The translations under genes were made by a program, and so were the position numbers. Positions 37,921-49,469 of a stretch of 64,000 nucleotides of DNA are shown here, piece after piece. This DNA is from Liolophura sinensis. Taxonomy: Eukaryota > Mollusca > Polyplacophora > Chitonida > Chitonidae. Location of the stretch: positions 22,697,501 to 22,761,500 of the forward strand of contig NC_088303.1 of assembly GCF_032854445.1 (NCBI RefSeq). The letters run 5' to 3'. Numbering within the stretch: the first letter of the stretch is position 1; each line of letters begins with the position of its first letter. Under the pieces are notes generated by a model. It saw nothing but the letters and a program-made list of their open reading frames with translations, searched no databases and was not told the DNA's origin.

Positions 37921-38191
37921 TTTATTTATTATTTATTTATTTGATTGGTGTTTTACGCCGTACTCAAGAATATTTCACTTATACGACGGCGGCCAGCATT
38001 ATGGTGGGAGGAAACCGGGCACAGCCCGGGGGAAACCCACGACCATCCGCAGGTTGCTGGCAGACCTTCCCACTTACGGCCGGAGAGGAAACCAGCATGA
38101 GCTGGACTTGAACTCACAGGGACCGCATTGGTGAGAGACTCCTGAGTCATTACGCTGTGCTAGCGCGCTAACCAACTGAGCCACGGAGGCC
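37921..38191 (-). mobile_element. SINE family A, full length, with 17-bp target duplication
   Basis: A complete reverse-oriented copy from a TTTATTTATT tail to GCCACGGAGGCCCC. The 17-base sequence CCTCTCTTGATCTTAAA is repeated exactly at 37904-37920 and 38192-38208. High integrity suggests a recent insertion. Confidence 0.92.
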
Positions 38192-38337
38192 CCTCTCTTG
38201 ATCTTAAAACTCACCAATTAAGCTCGAGTACTAATTAAGGATATAAACCATGTATGTCAGCTGTTTAAAGTTGATAAAATAAATAGGGCGATGGCCATAT
38301 ATAGCTCCAAGATTTACCAGCCAACCAGCGCGTTAAT

Positions 38338-38850
38338 AAAGAGCCATCCCATATCGCACGTGAATAAACGAACATTCAATACTACACGTGAATAAAGAGC
38401 CATCCCATACCGCACGTGAACAAACAGCTATCCCATACCGCACGTGAATATACATCCATCCCATTCCTCACGTGAATAAACAGCTATCTCATACCGCACG
38501 TGAATATACAGCCATCCCATACCACACGTGAATATACAACCACCCCATACCGCACGTGAATATAGAGCCATCCCATTCCGCACGTGAACAAATAGCCATC
38601 CCATACCGCACGTGAATAAACAGCTATCCCATACCGCACGTGAATAAACAGCCATCCCATACCGCACGTGAATAAACAGCTATCCCATACTGCACATAAA
38701 TAAACAGCCATCCCATATCGCACGTGAATAAACAGCTATCCCACATCGCACGTGAATAAACAGCTATTCCATACACCACATGAATAAACAGCGATTCCAT
38801 ACAGCACACGAACAAAAAAACCGTAAATAAACAGTTCTCCCATGCATGTT
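38338..38850. repeat. 28-bp minisatellite, about 17 copies
   Basis: Unit CAGCTATCCCATACCGCACG plus TGAATAAA. There are no spacers between units, so this is not a CRISPR array. Confidence 0.93.
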
Positions 38851-39368
38851 CCACTCCCGCAGATGTAAGCTTGTTGGATGAAAGTGGTTACATTTCGTGA
38901 AGTTGGAGGGTTATACCACAAAACACATTTATTCAGGTTAGTATCACCAAGGGCCACTTGTCGCCATTGTTCATACTTTGGAGTGACACGCTTTACTAAT
39001 TATTGATTTCAAAACGTCTACCAACACGCGTTAAGTGATAATCAATTATCGTATACTAACCAATTATCATATACATTCAAAACGTATACTAACCATCTAT
39101 AGAATTAGCCTTTTCAGGCTACAGACAAAGGCGCACGTGGTGTTATCGATTTCTTCTTGCTCTGAACATAGGGCGGAGAAGTACGTGAATCTCTGAAAGG
39201 TATAATTAATATGTCACAAAAGCAGAGAACTTGCCCTTTGCTTGTCGATATTAAGTCAGTGCCTTAACACAACAATTCCAACACGAGAGTACACCCCTCA
39301 CCCAGTCCTACCCCACCTCACCAGTGACACCACCTATATACAGAACCAATTCATCCTGTTGAAGGTGA

Positions 39369-39490
39369 TTAGCGCTCCAGCAAGGCGCATTGACTCAGTA
39401 GCCTCTCACCAATGTGGTCGATGAGAGTTTAAGTGCAGCTCATGGAGAGCGCCGTCGTAAAAGACCAACCGAAGAAATAAATAAATATCC
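39369..39490 (+). mobile_element. SINE family A, heavily deleted
   Basis: Head part (TCACCAATGTGGTCGATGAG, AAGTGCAGCTCATG) is fused directly to CGCCGTCGTAAAAGACC and an AATAAATA tail. The central core is gone. Confidence 0.6.
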
Positions 39491-41044
39491 TGCTGAAGGT
39501 GGGTCTGCAGAACAGATAGAATAGAAACACTGAAATCAAAGGACTGCCAGTTAAAGCAGAAGGAAACATACAAATGATGCCAAAATCAGATGAAAAAGCG
39601 TGAAAACTTATTTGCAAATATGATCTTTGACATTTTCTCGACTTTTTTTTAGGAAGGAAGGGTATTTGAAAATATTTTTTTATGGTGAGAACTTGGGACA
39701 TTGTACAATAGTGCTCTAAATAAGGATATGATGCATATCTACTAAATTTATTTCAATTTAAATTTGTCGTTTATATCCAAACACATTCATTTAATCTGAA
39801 TTGTGATGATAATTATATTATGAATATATTAAAAATAAAAATATGATCAAAATCCAGATCGAACACAATTGTTGGCTGAAAACCCCAGATTCTAGTGCAA
39901 ATATGTTTATTAAACATGTGTTACATCCCCATGTATAACATTAATACACTAAGACAATGTGTACCCAGAAGTGGTTCCAAATATCCCCATACAAGCGTCT
40001 TTTTTTCTTTAAAAAGTAGGAAAAAATATTACAACTAATTTTTTGCACTGTTTTTCAGGGTTAGAGTTATTTAAGATTGGCGACAAATCTAAACTATCAC
40101 AGACTTTTTTTTATCTCACGTGGTTGATGTAAATAACTTTATAAACCAACTCTAATATGGAAGTCTGACGAAGTCAAGGGATGTGCTGTGTCACGTTAGA
40201 TCAAATATAAACACGATGTCGCGTCACTTGTACAACAAGCACATATGGTTAAAAGGCAAAAGAGGATTCGGGTGAGGAAAGCGGAAACAGACGTTATCTT
40301 CGATTTTAAAAATTGCAGGCGCCTGATTTGTTAAAACTGTGAAAATTGCGGCGCTTTCGATTGTCTGAGTTTCATACTCCTGACTACGCTCAGTCTATAT
40401 CAATGCCACCGCTAGCAAATTTTGAACAGAAATCTTGGACATCGCCGAGGTCACCTTGGTAACGATGAGGCAAGAAGTGATATCCGAAAATACAAAACCT
40501 CCGTCTCAGCTTCTGTTTCCATTAATACTTCACTCACATGCAAACCCTTAAACTAAGGTATGGTTCAGCATGATTCGAACGATCTCATGACACAGTTTTA
40601 TTGATGAATTTTGATTATAGGTCCGCGCAAGGATAACAGTGGTGAGGCTAAGTCTGGACGAATCCATATGCGTCGCACAGGCTCCAAAGATCAAGCTTAC
40701 CTAATGAAGGCTGTGATTTAAAGCGAACGTAGAGAGCGGCACATGCACTGTAAGGAGCGCTGCGTTTGCTCACTTTGAACTAAGATATCTCGGTTGTGCA
40801 ACATCAACAAAATGAAAATGTTATGCTGTTTAAACTTCTTGTGATATACTTTATCGATCTATATATACATCAGATCTAGGCTTGTCTTTGTATTAGTATT
40901 CTCTTCTTAACAGAACAATACCCTTAATAATAGGCAATTCGCTGCTTGCCTCTACTATGTATTGCATTTAATAGCGACGCAACTTGGATCAGTGATGTTC
41001 ATTTATAATAAACAGATCAAATTTGTTGTCCAATCATGTCTGCT
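39491..41044. other. Unassigned DNA
   Basis: AT-rich. One 47-base minus-strand segment at 40.7 kb has splice-like borders but weak support (see rejected items). Confidence 0.45.
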
Positions 41045-41210
41045 TTTAGGTTGGAAAAACGTTGTCGACGTCTGAGTAATCACGTGCACCTGTAAAATGT
41101 AGGTGTCATCTAACTTCATCACCAGGGAATCTGCCAGCATAAAATTTTTCCCGGAGTTTATCGTTAGCTAAATCTAGGGCATTGTAGTGTACTTTCTAAA
41201 CGTTATTCTA
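41045..41210 (+). repeat. Uncharacterised interspersed repeat, copy 1
   Basis: CACCTGTAAAATGTAGGTGT, CTAACTTCATCACCAGGGAA, AAATCTAGGGCATTGTAGTG and CTTTCTAAAC align in order with 45378-45530. Confidence 0.5.
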
Positions 41211-41419
41211 TCCAACAAATCAGTGTTGCAAAGTTGCAAAAGAAACAGTGAGAAAGGTGATAAATATGTATTAAAACTGAGGACTACAGTGCACTTGCCT
41301 TGAGAATAAATACTCTGCAGTATTGTAAATTCAATTAGTGAAGCCGCGTTCAGAGGGTGAAGCGGTATGTATATACCAAATAATTATCGACCTATTTTTC
41401 GAGACTTCATTGGCTTTGG

Positions 41420-41612
41420 CTTTTGAGTGGTGGTTAACGCTGAAGCCATAGTGACCTGGGTAAGTCAACGTCCTTCACCAGGTAATTGTTGAGCCTCATG
41501 ACTTAAAACTACGACCGAAGAAAAGAGAGCTGGATTCGAACATGCGACCTCAGGGTTTGACAGTTGAGGCGAGCCAGCACTTTCACAACTTGACCCAACG
41601 AATGCCCCCAAT
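41420..41612 (-). mobile_element. SINE family D, second copy
   Basis: Contains AACGTCCTTCACCAGGTAA, GAGAGCTGGATTCGAACATG and GGCGAGCCAGCACTTTC. The antisense B box (TGGATTCGAAC) indicates tRNA origin. Confidence 0.45.
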
Positions 41613-42105
41613 TGTTCACCGGTAAATTTTATCCCTTTGATTGCTAATCTATATAGTTTTGTAAATGACCTTCGGTTTATTTCCTTTTTCCTCTCTTGCT
41701 TGCTCTCTTGTTACGATTGGACTGGCTAAAAATGGACGTCGGACAAAGTATAACTTGTTTACAGAGATTGAATGTCTTGTTCTTGACGTGACTTTTATTC
41801 TTTGTTAAGCTTCAGGGTCTGTGTTACTTTGTTTAATGTGATGTTCCTGCTCTACATGGATTTCTACTGGTTCTTCCATACCACGAGAGGTCAGTGGTTT
41901 AAGAACAAAAGATCAGCGGAAACATGTAGCCGAAGGTCCGTCTCACGATCTTTATGCATTCACTGAAACAATGAGAACTGGTTTATTATGAGGCATGTTG
42001 CCATGGTTGACATGGCGACGGTGTGCTGTTGTTGTGTCTTTCAAATGACAAACAGAGTTTTTAGAGTCTGTCTATAGGCATGCAAGAAAATATGTTTGGA
42101 AAAAA

Positions 42106-42300
42106 ATGCTAAAAAGAATTAAAAAAGCGTTAAGTGGTATCAAGAAAGCGAAAGACAATAGTTTTAATTTTGACATTGTAAATTATCCTTACTTGGACAG
42201 CAATATACCGAAGGGATCTGCTTATGGCGTGTACATATCTCGCCATGTAGCATTTGTTAAGTGCTCTGTGTTATGTGGCGATTTCAATCAACGTGGCGAG
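42106..42300 (+). pseudogene. Retroelement reverse-transcriptase polyprotein remnant, 5' part
   Basis: The frame reads NSFNFDIVNYPYLDSNIPKG, then SAYGVYISRHVAFVKC and GDFNQR. The pattern FDIVNFPxLDSNIPxGxxYGVYISQLIRxARxC...DFNxR is, from memory, the region C-terminal to the reverse-transcriptase domain in abundant marine invertebrate retroelements; I cannot name the clade. The upstream catalytic part is absent. The frame is cut off at about 42301 by a SINE of family B. This is a dead fragment, not a host gene. Confidence 0.6.
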
Positions 42301-42670
42301 TACCGGTCCCCATAGCACAACTGGTAGAACGTCCGCTTCGGGAGGGGGTAGAATCAGGGTCAATCCTGGATCGAGTTACACCTAAACCTTAAAAGAGAAG
42401 TTGTAATTACCTTGCTTCCTTGACGTTCAGTATTTAGGGGACAGTGCAACGACTAGTTGAAACGTATCAGTATAATGGCTCAGGTGGGGCGGCTTACTTG
42501 CCTTCGGTAAGTCGTCTCAGTGAAGCAGCACTACATAAAAGAGCGGTGGAAATTCGTCCTGCATCAAGGAGGCACATTACTTGCATCCTAAGGACGCCTT
42601 CGTCGTCATATGACCGAAAAATTGTTAAGTATGACGTTAAAAACTCCCAAGCACTCACTCACTCAAACAT
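42301..42670 (+). mobile_element. SINE family B, near full length
   Basis: A tRNA-like head (CATAGCACAACTGGTAGAACG, a decayed A box, then GGTCAATCCTGGATCGAGTT as B-box region) is followed by a body with GCGGCTTACTTGCCTTCGG and the tail region TCGTCGTCATATGACCG, GACGTTAAAAACTCCCAAGC and CACTCACTCACTC. It is shared with copies at 35841 and 61371. It sits inside the retroelement remnant. No clear target duplication was found. Confidence 0.7.
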
Positions 42671-42689
42671 CAAAAGTTTTCATTGCAAT

Positions 42690-42817
42690 AACTTCCGTGT
42701 TAAGCTTATTCCATCAAACACCTTCGCTCGAAGTTTCTTAAGATTTATATTGAGTATAATTCTCTTGTAAATGAATATGTACAACGCATCCAGAATCTCT
42801 TCCACTCTGCTTCATGA
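42690..42817 (+). pseudogene. Retroelement remnant, 3' part beyond the SINE
   Basis: After the SINE tail, in a shifted frame, the sequence reads LRSKFLKIYIEYNSLVNEYV and stops at TGA 42815-42817. Position and pattern (KLxKFYxRYxxLVxKY) match the continuation of the remnant at 42106-42300. The original coding sequence was therefore probably interrupted here and has since lost its frame. Confidence 0.45.
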
Positions 42818-43557
42818 TTGTGTCTAATTCCGCTTAACCAGGGGCTAGGGGCTTTGAATTCAATGTGTTGAATTAGATGGCCACACTGGATATCTGAACA
42901 GTTGCAATCATAGCGCAACTGAGATACATGTTTTCTTATCGACAACTGATATTCTGGCGTGGTACACGATTTGAATACTGATTTCACCCAGTCGCCTAGG
43001 ACATTTCTTGCATCTTCCCTACATCATTTAAAACTGTTGACTGCATTTCTGTGTATGATTCCGTCCTATTTTACGTACTTTATAAACTTTCTTAGCTCTT
43101 TGGTTATTTGTGTTAAACGTCAATTTGGGAATTGGTCTTGCCATTATTGACCCGGAGCGTCTATCTTGGTTGACGGCTGGTATACGAATGTCTGTTTCGA
43201 CGCATAGATTATTCCATGACTGCTAAACTGGGACAATATTTAATCATATTTTATCACTTTATTTTCACCACCATCTTAACAATTCTGGAGAAATTGATTT
43301 GTTTGTATACGGTACCCCTGCTGTTTGACCATAGCTAAACTAATGCAGACGGACACAGAAGAGTGTAGTATGTGGTATGAAAGTCCACAGGGAAAAAATA
43401 CATTCCATTTTGTAGCATGGCTTTCTTCAAATTTTGCATAAGCGCGTAACGAGAGAAAATTTATACACAATCACTATTTAACACCATGCAATCAAGGTAC
43501 CACCAATAGACTCATTCAGCCACTGTTAATTTGTCTTAAATAATAAAATCTGACAAC

Positions 43558-44232
43558 ATGCTGACATGGAGATTGTTCTTTAAACATCCTGATATGGAGA
43601 CTGTGTTATCAGCATCCTTTCGTAAAGATTGTACTATCTGCACCCAGAAGCGGAGATTGTGCTATCAGCACCCAGACGTGGAGACTGTGCTATCTGCACC
43701 CAGGCGTGGAGATTGTGCTACCAGCATCCTGGCGTGGAGACTGTGCTATCAGCACCCAGACGTGGAGATTGTGCTATCAGCACCCAGACTTGGAGACTGT
43801 GCTATCAGCATCCTGGCGTGGAGATTGTGCTATCAGCATCCTGGCGTGGAGACTGTGCTATCAGCACCCAGACGTGGAGATTGTGATATCAGTACCCAGA
43901 CGTGGAGATTGTGTTATCAGAATCCTTACGTGGACATTGTGCTATCAGCACCCAGTGGAGATTGTGCTATCAGCACCCAGACGTGGAGATTGTGCTATCA
44001 GCACCCAGACGTGGAGATTGTGTTATCAGAATCCTTACGTGGACATTGTGCTATCAGCACCCAGACGTGGAGACTGTTATCAGCATCCTTACGTGGGGAC
44101 TGTGCTATCAGCACCCAGACGTGAAGATTGTGCTATCAGCATCCTTACGTGGGGACTGTGCTATCAGCACCCAGGCGTGAAGACTGTGCTAACAGCACCC
44201 AGACGTGGAAACGGTGCTATCAGAATCCTTAC
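43558..44232. repeat. 28-bp minisatellite, about 24 copies
   Basis: Unit ATTGTGCTATCAGCACCCAG plus ACGTGGAG, with variants (GCATCCTGGCGTGG, GAATCCTTACGTGG). Because 28 is not a multiple of 3, successive units are read in all frames and still lack stops. Confidence 0.93.
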
Positions 44233-44386
44233 GCTATGAGCACTCTGACAAGGAGGTTGTCTCGTCATCGTACAGAGCTATGAGCACTCTGACAAGGAGG
44301 TTGTCTCGTCATCGTACAGAGCTATGAGCACTCTGACAAGGAGGTTGTCTCGTCATCGTACAGAACTATGAGCACTCTGACAAGGT

Positions 44387-44421
<35 letters not shown>

Positions 44422-45280
44422 TTTGGTGTTTTACGCCGTACTCAAGAATATCTCTGACCAGGAGGTTGTATTGTCATCGTACATAACTATCAGTGCCAAC
44501 GATCCTGACGTGTGGGGATGTATCGTCATCGTACACAGATATCAGTGTTAACGATCCTGACGTGGGGATATGTCGTCATTGAACATAACAATCAGTGTGA
44601 ATGATCCTGGCGTGGGGATATATCGTCATCGTACAGAAGTATCAGAGTGAACGATCATGACGTGGGGATATATCGTCATCGTACAGAGGTATCGGTGTGA
44701 ACGATCATGACGTGGGGATGTATCGTCATCGTACAGAAGTATCAGTTTGAACGATCATGACGTGAGGATATATCGTCATCGTACAGAAGTATCAGTGTGA
44801 ACGATCATGACGTGGGGATGTATCGTCATCGTACAGACGTATCAGTGTGAACGATCATGACATGGGGATGTATCGTTATCGTACACAGATATCAGTGTGA
44901 ACGATCATGACGTGGGGATGTATCGTCATACAGAAGTATCAGTGTGAACGATCATGACATGGGGGTGTATCGTCACCGTCCAGAAGTATCATTGTGAACG
45001 ATCATGACGTGGGGATATATCGTCATCGTCCAGAAGTATCGGTGTGAACGATCATGACATGGGGGTGTATCGTCATCGTCCAGAAGTATCAGTGTGAACG
45101 ATCATGACGTGGGGATATATCGTCATCGTCCAGAAGTATCGGTGTGAACGATCATGACGTGGGGATATATCGTCATCGTCCAGAAGTATCGGTGTGAACG
45201 ATCATGACGTGGGGATATATCGTCATCGTCCAGAAGTATCAAAATCCTGACGTCTAGGTTATGTTGCCATCGTACAGAAT
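44232..45280. repeat. 50-bp minisatellite, about 20 copies, interrupted by a SINE fragment
   Basis: The left block (44232-44383) has three near-identical GCTATGAGCACTCTGACAAG units. The right block (44455-45280) has about 17 units of TATCAGTGTGAACGATCATG plus ACGTGGGGATATATCGTCAT. The two blocks share TCGTCATCGTACAG. A SINE piece separates them. Decayed units recur to 45560 and at 46355-46405. Confidence 0.92.
44384..44450 (-). mobile_element. SINE family A 3' fragment inside the 50-bp array
   Basis: A (TTTA)n run of about 40 bases is followed by GGTGTTTTACGCCGTACTC and AAGAATAT. Near-identical CTCTGACAAGG and CTCTGACCAGG flank it, consistent with a target duplication inside the tandem array. 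Confidence 0.7.
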
Positions 45281-45377
45281 TATCAATGTTCAAGATACTT
45301 ATTTGGGGGTTGTATTACAGTCGTACACAAGACTCACTCAATCACAGGGAGATCAGTAGATCACAGTTGTCCAATTG

Positions 45378-45530
45378 TTGCGACATTTAATAAGACGTTG
45401 TCAGCGTTCGACCAATCATAGTCGCCTGTAAAAAGAGGGTGGTATCTCACTCCATCGTCAGAGAATCCGCATTTAACGGAGGGTATCATAAGTTAAATCC
45501 ACTGCTTTACAGGGCACTTCTAAACCACAG
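45378..45530 (+). repeat. Uncharacterised interspersed repeat, copy 2
   Basis: CGCCTGTAAAAAGAGGGTGG, CTCACTCCATCGTCAGAGAA, AAATCCACTGCTTTACAGGG and CACTTCTAAAC match copy 1 with a short deletion. It lies inside the decayed edge of the 50-bp array. Confidence 0.5.
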
Positions 45531-45973
45531 CGTACTGACGTGGGGGTTGTGTTATCATCGCACAGAACTACCGCTAAAGCACAGTCCACATGGAGTAATA
45601 CTACTTCAAGATAAGGCCAAATTCAATATCTTCTGACTGTTTTCAATTCGGTACGATCCCTATTACGCTCCAGGCCGTTCGATATCATTAAATACATTTT
45701 AAATTGATTTGTGAGTATATTTTATTACAGTGTAAAACCAATACAACCACAGATACCATGACGCTTAATACATGAATATTCCTTTAAGGAATCGGAAAGG
45801 GCTTAAATTGAGTTGAAAATTAAATTGATCAAAAGGAGTCAGATTATCTGCTTTATACAGATCGTTCTATATACGTATCAGAAGAGAACGTCTGATCCAG
45901 CACGCCTCAGCGACACGTGTCATATATGAAGGTTTCCTAAAAGAGTTAATGAAGAGGCGTACGTATAATATGC

Positions 45974-46279
45974 CTATTTCTTGTCTATTCGGGTATAGTA
46001 TGTAAAACCCGACCTTTCAATAAAAAGGTCAGCTTCATAATCATAAAGAGAACAATTTTTTTCAAAAGAATTTAACTTTGATATGGAAAAAGACAAGCAC
46101 TGAGGGGAGATCAGACACTTTGACCCGCACCCGAAAATCCCCTTCGTCCTTGTCCACGTGATCAAGGATCCGACTTCGGACGGAATTGAGTTGCGCATGC
46201 GTAAAAGAAAATATCCATTCAAGGGCTGATTAGCATTCATTTCTTGCATCAAACTTTCTGTTTGTGATTGGACTGGTGT
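45974..46279 (-). CDS. PAN/apple domain terminal exon of the LamG/PAN gene
   Basis: The acceptor TTATGTTTCAG is followed by a 101-residue frame ending at TAG 45974-45976. After a Gln/Ser/Thr-rich start (TPVQSQTESL) comes a PAN-like module: FGCGSKCLISPQCLSFSIS, then NCSLYDYEADLF, then GFTYYTRI and a basic tail. The spacing CxxxC...CxxFxx...CxLY is the PAN_1/apple signature, a disulphide fold used for protein or sugar binding in secreted molluscan proteins. Phase 0 matches the upstream linker exon. A possible AATAAA on this strand lies at 45726-45721. Confidence 0.75.
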   Translation of the reverse strand, partial: TPVQSQTESLMQEMNANQPLNGYFLLRMRNSIPSEVGSLITWTRTKGIFGCGSKCLISPQCLSFSISKLNSFEKNCSLYDYEADLFIERSGFTYYTRIDKK

Positions 46280-46517
46280 CTGAAACATAAATTTCCTCAA
46301 ATCTGAGTTCAAACAAGACATAAAATGTTATAATTATATTAACAATAAACAGTGTTAGATTGTTCTATCATAGTACAGAGCTATCACAATACTGACGTCG
46401 AGGCTTTATTGTATAACAGAATAGGATTTAGTTCAAATATGAAGTGAACTGTAATAGTTATATTGATAATAGATAATGGTTTTATGTTGAATGAAGACAG
46501 CAATAGTAAAATTTTAC

Positions 46518-46568
46518 CAAAGTAGTTGTCATCACACTGGTTAAACTTTCCGCAGCAGGAACTGAACC
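46518..46568 (-). CDS. Thr/Ser-rich linker exon of the LamG/PAN gene
   Basis: A 51-base stretch between ATATTTCAG and GTAAAATT on the minus strand. Read in phase 0 it gives GSVPAAESLTSVMTTTL, a mucin-like linker. It joins in frame to 50710-50753 upstream and to the PAN exon downstream. The alternative phase-1 reading (FSSCCGKFNQCDDNYF) is also open and Cys-rich. It would need a different acceptor in the PAN exon (46272 instead of 46279), so phase 0 is preferred but not proven. Confidence 0.55.
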
Positions 46569-47761
46569 CTGAAATATAAATGGCGAGATTAATTATACAT
46601 GAATTAAACCGCAATAAAGGTTGTTACACTTTGGTCATCTTCATTATTAAGGAACAGTCACGATCATTGACCGGACGTAAAAATGGCCTTTAATAATGGA
46701 TTAATAGCCATTTAATCTACATTTGCTGCAAACAGGCATATCTTTCATAACCAGCAGGCATTTAACTCGGGAAAGATATTTTAACTTTCATCCTCAGGTT
46801 TATTCTTTTGGGATAAAAACTTCAGCGACAACATAAATGCAGCAATGATTTGGATGGTCACTGAGTTAAGGTATTCATGCGAGAAGTAGAATGCGAGAAG
46901 TTTTCGGTAGCGGTGTAACCATGGAGATTTTTAAACACAAATGAAGGCATTATCATTTATGCAACATTCCATGTTAAGATAAACAGCAAAGAACTAGAAT
47001 ACATTTTAGCATACGTTTCTGAAACTTCGGACGCGGAAACCTATCATCCCCACCAAAATTGCATTATATAAACATTATATAACCAAGTTTCTTCGGCTAA
47101 ACGGGATCTGGTCATACAAGGCTTTCTGTTGTAAAACTGACGGTAAGACGGGCATTTGGCCCCTATATCACATCAAAGTAATGTTTTCCTGCATTTTCAA
47201 CTTTTTAATTTCAACAATTTCAAGACATGTAGCATATGGGATATAATACAATATTAGTTTAGTATAGCTATAGATGCTAAAAGCAAATGAAATTACCCCT
47301 ACATTCATTTCGGTCAATTCGGGGCTCGTTTAAGTCCTGCGTCCTAGTCCATGTGCTCCAAAACACAGTTTGCACAGGCCTTGCAATGACGGATCAGGAG
47401 CGTCCATTATGGTAAGCTGGCATGCGAATGTCTGATTTCACGCCTAGATTTTAACCTTTGTACAAGACATCCTTTTAGTCACAATATTTTCTGACTTTCC
47501 TAACTTTGTCTTTTGGTTTGGAAGACGTCTCTTTTACTTTAGCAAGGACAAAATAAATTTGATTGCATTACGTTAGGTGGAAGTTGTGAAGTGGATAGTC
47601 GGACCACCATTTTTGAAACGGCAGATTGTGCGTTCATCTTTGAACGTCATTACTGTGTGAATTAGTTTTTTCCTTAAATGCATAATTTTAACTAAGTATA
47701 ACATATTAGTTATGTAATACTGTTCGTGCTGAATTCCAGGCATCACATAGGCAATGTTTCT
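46569..47761 (-). other. Intronic DNA of the LamG/PAN gene
   Basis: Lies between linker exons on the minus strand. No further exon was recognised, though short linker exons could be missed. Confidence 0.45.
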
Positions 47762-47774
47762 ATGAATAAATACA

Positions 47775-48070
47775 AAGTCGTGAAATCTGGCATCATATCC
47801 AGGTCCGGTTAAACCAAAGGCTTTAAGAAGCGATAATTATTGCTGCCTCGCTTGGACCTCTCAATCGAAAGGTTAGAGCAAGGAAACATGACTGGATGGT
47901 CCGGTGTCAGTATAATGTGACTGGGTGGGGTGTCATGCTTTGTGGCATGATGCTTCAGTGGCTGCAGCACTTTGGCGGCTTGCCACAAGAAGACACAGTA
48001 TATATACTCTCCCTAATGTCTTCTGGTCGTCATATGACTGAAAAGTGTAAAACCGCAAGCATATATAGTC
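47775..48070 (+). mobile_element. SINE family C, with target duplication
   Basis: The head GGTCCGGTTAAACCAAAGGC, body ATTGCTGCCTCGCTTGG, TATAATGTGACTGGGTGGGG and ATGCTTCAGTGG, and 3' end GTCGTCATATGACTG define the family. ATGAATAAATACA flanks it at 47762-47774 and 48071-48083 (13-base duplication). Its 3' end resembles that of family B. Confidence 0.65.
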
Positions 48071-49194
48071 ATGAATAAATACATCTGGGGTCCGCAGTGC
48101 ATAATCGCCGCCTTGATGGCCACGAATACCAATGTTCAGGTAGAGTCGTGAACGGCGTTGAAATGGCCCTCTGTCAGAATAACATGATGGTTTCCCAGTT
48201 TGTGGTTTGCGGTTTACCCATGAGTGACACTTGTCACAATTGTGTCGATTGCGTTCTGCCTGAAACACACCATTTCAGCGATATACCAATAAATGTAATT
48301 CGCCTTACCGCCTTTTGTTCTCGACGCAATGTTCGACTGATGCTGTCATCATATCATGCACATTATTGTAATATCAGATGAAATAATGACAAAACTTGCC
48401 ATGCCTGATCTCAGTAGCCCTGTCATAAGCTGAAGTAGTGTATTCCCGGCCAGGTGTATTGATTATTGATTGAAATATTGATTAGTAAACATAGTCGATT
48501 AAACCGTTAGTATATCACGTGTTATCATCGTGGGGGCTTAATTCTAAAGATCCATTTAAGTTGTCGATATACCTTTTAACTGAGTCGTCGAGTGAGTCAG
48601 AGACGTCGATTAGAGGGGTTTACATGTGTAATTATTTAATTGCCACGCCTAAACTCCAGGACAGACATGATCTCGGTCCATAATCGCACATGAACCTCAA
48701 CTATAAGACGGACGAAATAAGATAAAATTACTGACTGTATAAAATGTTGGTTCTTTTGCTCTAGGTTCGATATTCAAAAAGTAAAGATTGTCTTCCTATG
48801 GCGTTAGGAATCTTTTATTATCATGATGAACTATGTCAGCCAATTTTTCAAGCTGAGGTAACTATAAAAATGAATTGTGCATCAGAAGGAGGATTATTGA
48901 AAATTGTAGCTGAAAATACCACTTCTGTGTATAAATTTTTTTCTCTGAATTAAATGCTGTCAGATGATTTTATGGTGTGGTGTACATCATAATATATATT
49001 CCAAATGACGTCAGAGCAATTTTTTTCTGTCCTTAAAACATATAGGTGCAGTTCGCAATAATTCTTTTCTAGAAATGAACATAAGGATGTAGAAAATTTT
49101 GAGACTTCACTGAGGACATCCATTATCAATATGGTTCATAAAATTCATCATACAATTAAAAACATTTTTCACTAGATTTAAATAGTTATACGGC

Positions 49195-49352
49195 TATACG
49201 CGGGAAGGTCTGTCAGAAACCTGCGGATGGTCGTGGGTTTTCCCCGGGCTCTGCCAGGTTTCCACCCACCAACTACCGCCGTCGTATGAGTGAAATATTC
49301 TTGAGTACGGCGTATCAATCAAATAAATAACACCAATCAAATAAATAAATAA
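49195..49352 (+). mobile_element. SINE family A, 3' half
   Basis: From TACGCGGGAAGGTCTG to TTGAGTACGGCGTATC, with a duplicated AATCAAATAAATAA tail. Confidence 0.75.
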
Positions 49353-49469
49353 ACTAGGTATATGGAAATATGTAAATAAGTAAGGAAATATGTAAATAAG
49401 TAAGGAAATAAATATTTTCAGATACACTGCTGATATTTTTACGGTTTCTTAACCTTAACATCAAGATTT

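Noticed and set aside
38338-38850. CRISPR-like array of 28-bp repeats
   Set aside because: Units are directly adjacent with no spacers and the genome is eukaryotic.
40706-40752. Minus-strand 47-base exon between CTCCTTACAG and GTAAGC
   Set aside because: Borders fit, but the pyrimidine tract is weak, there is no partner exon and no recognisable peptide.
43558-44239. Overlapping open frames of 85-188 codons reading CAISTQTWRLCYQHP-like repeats
   Set aside because: They are a 28-bp tandem array read in several frames, with no start context or splice support.
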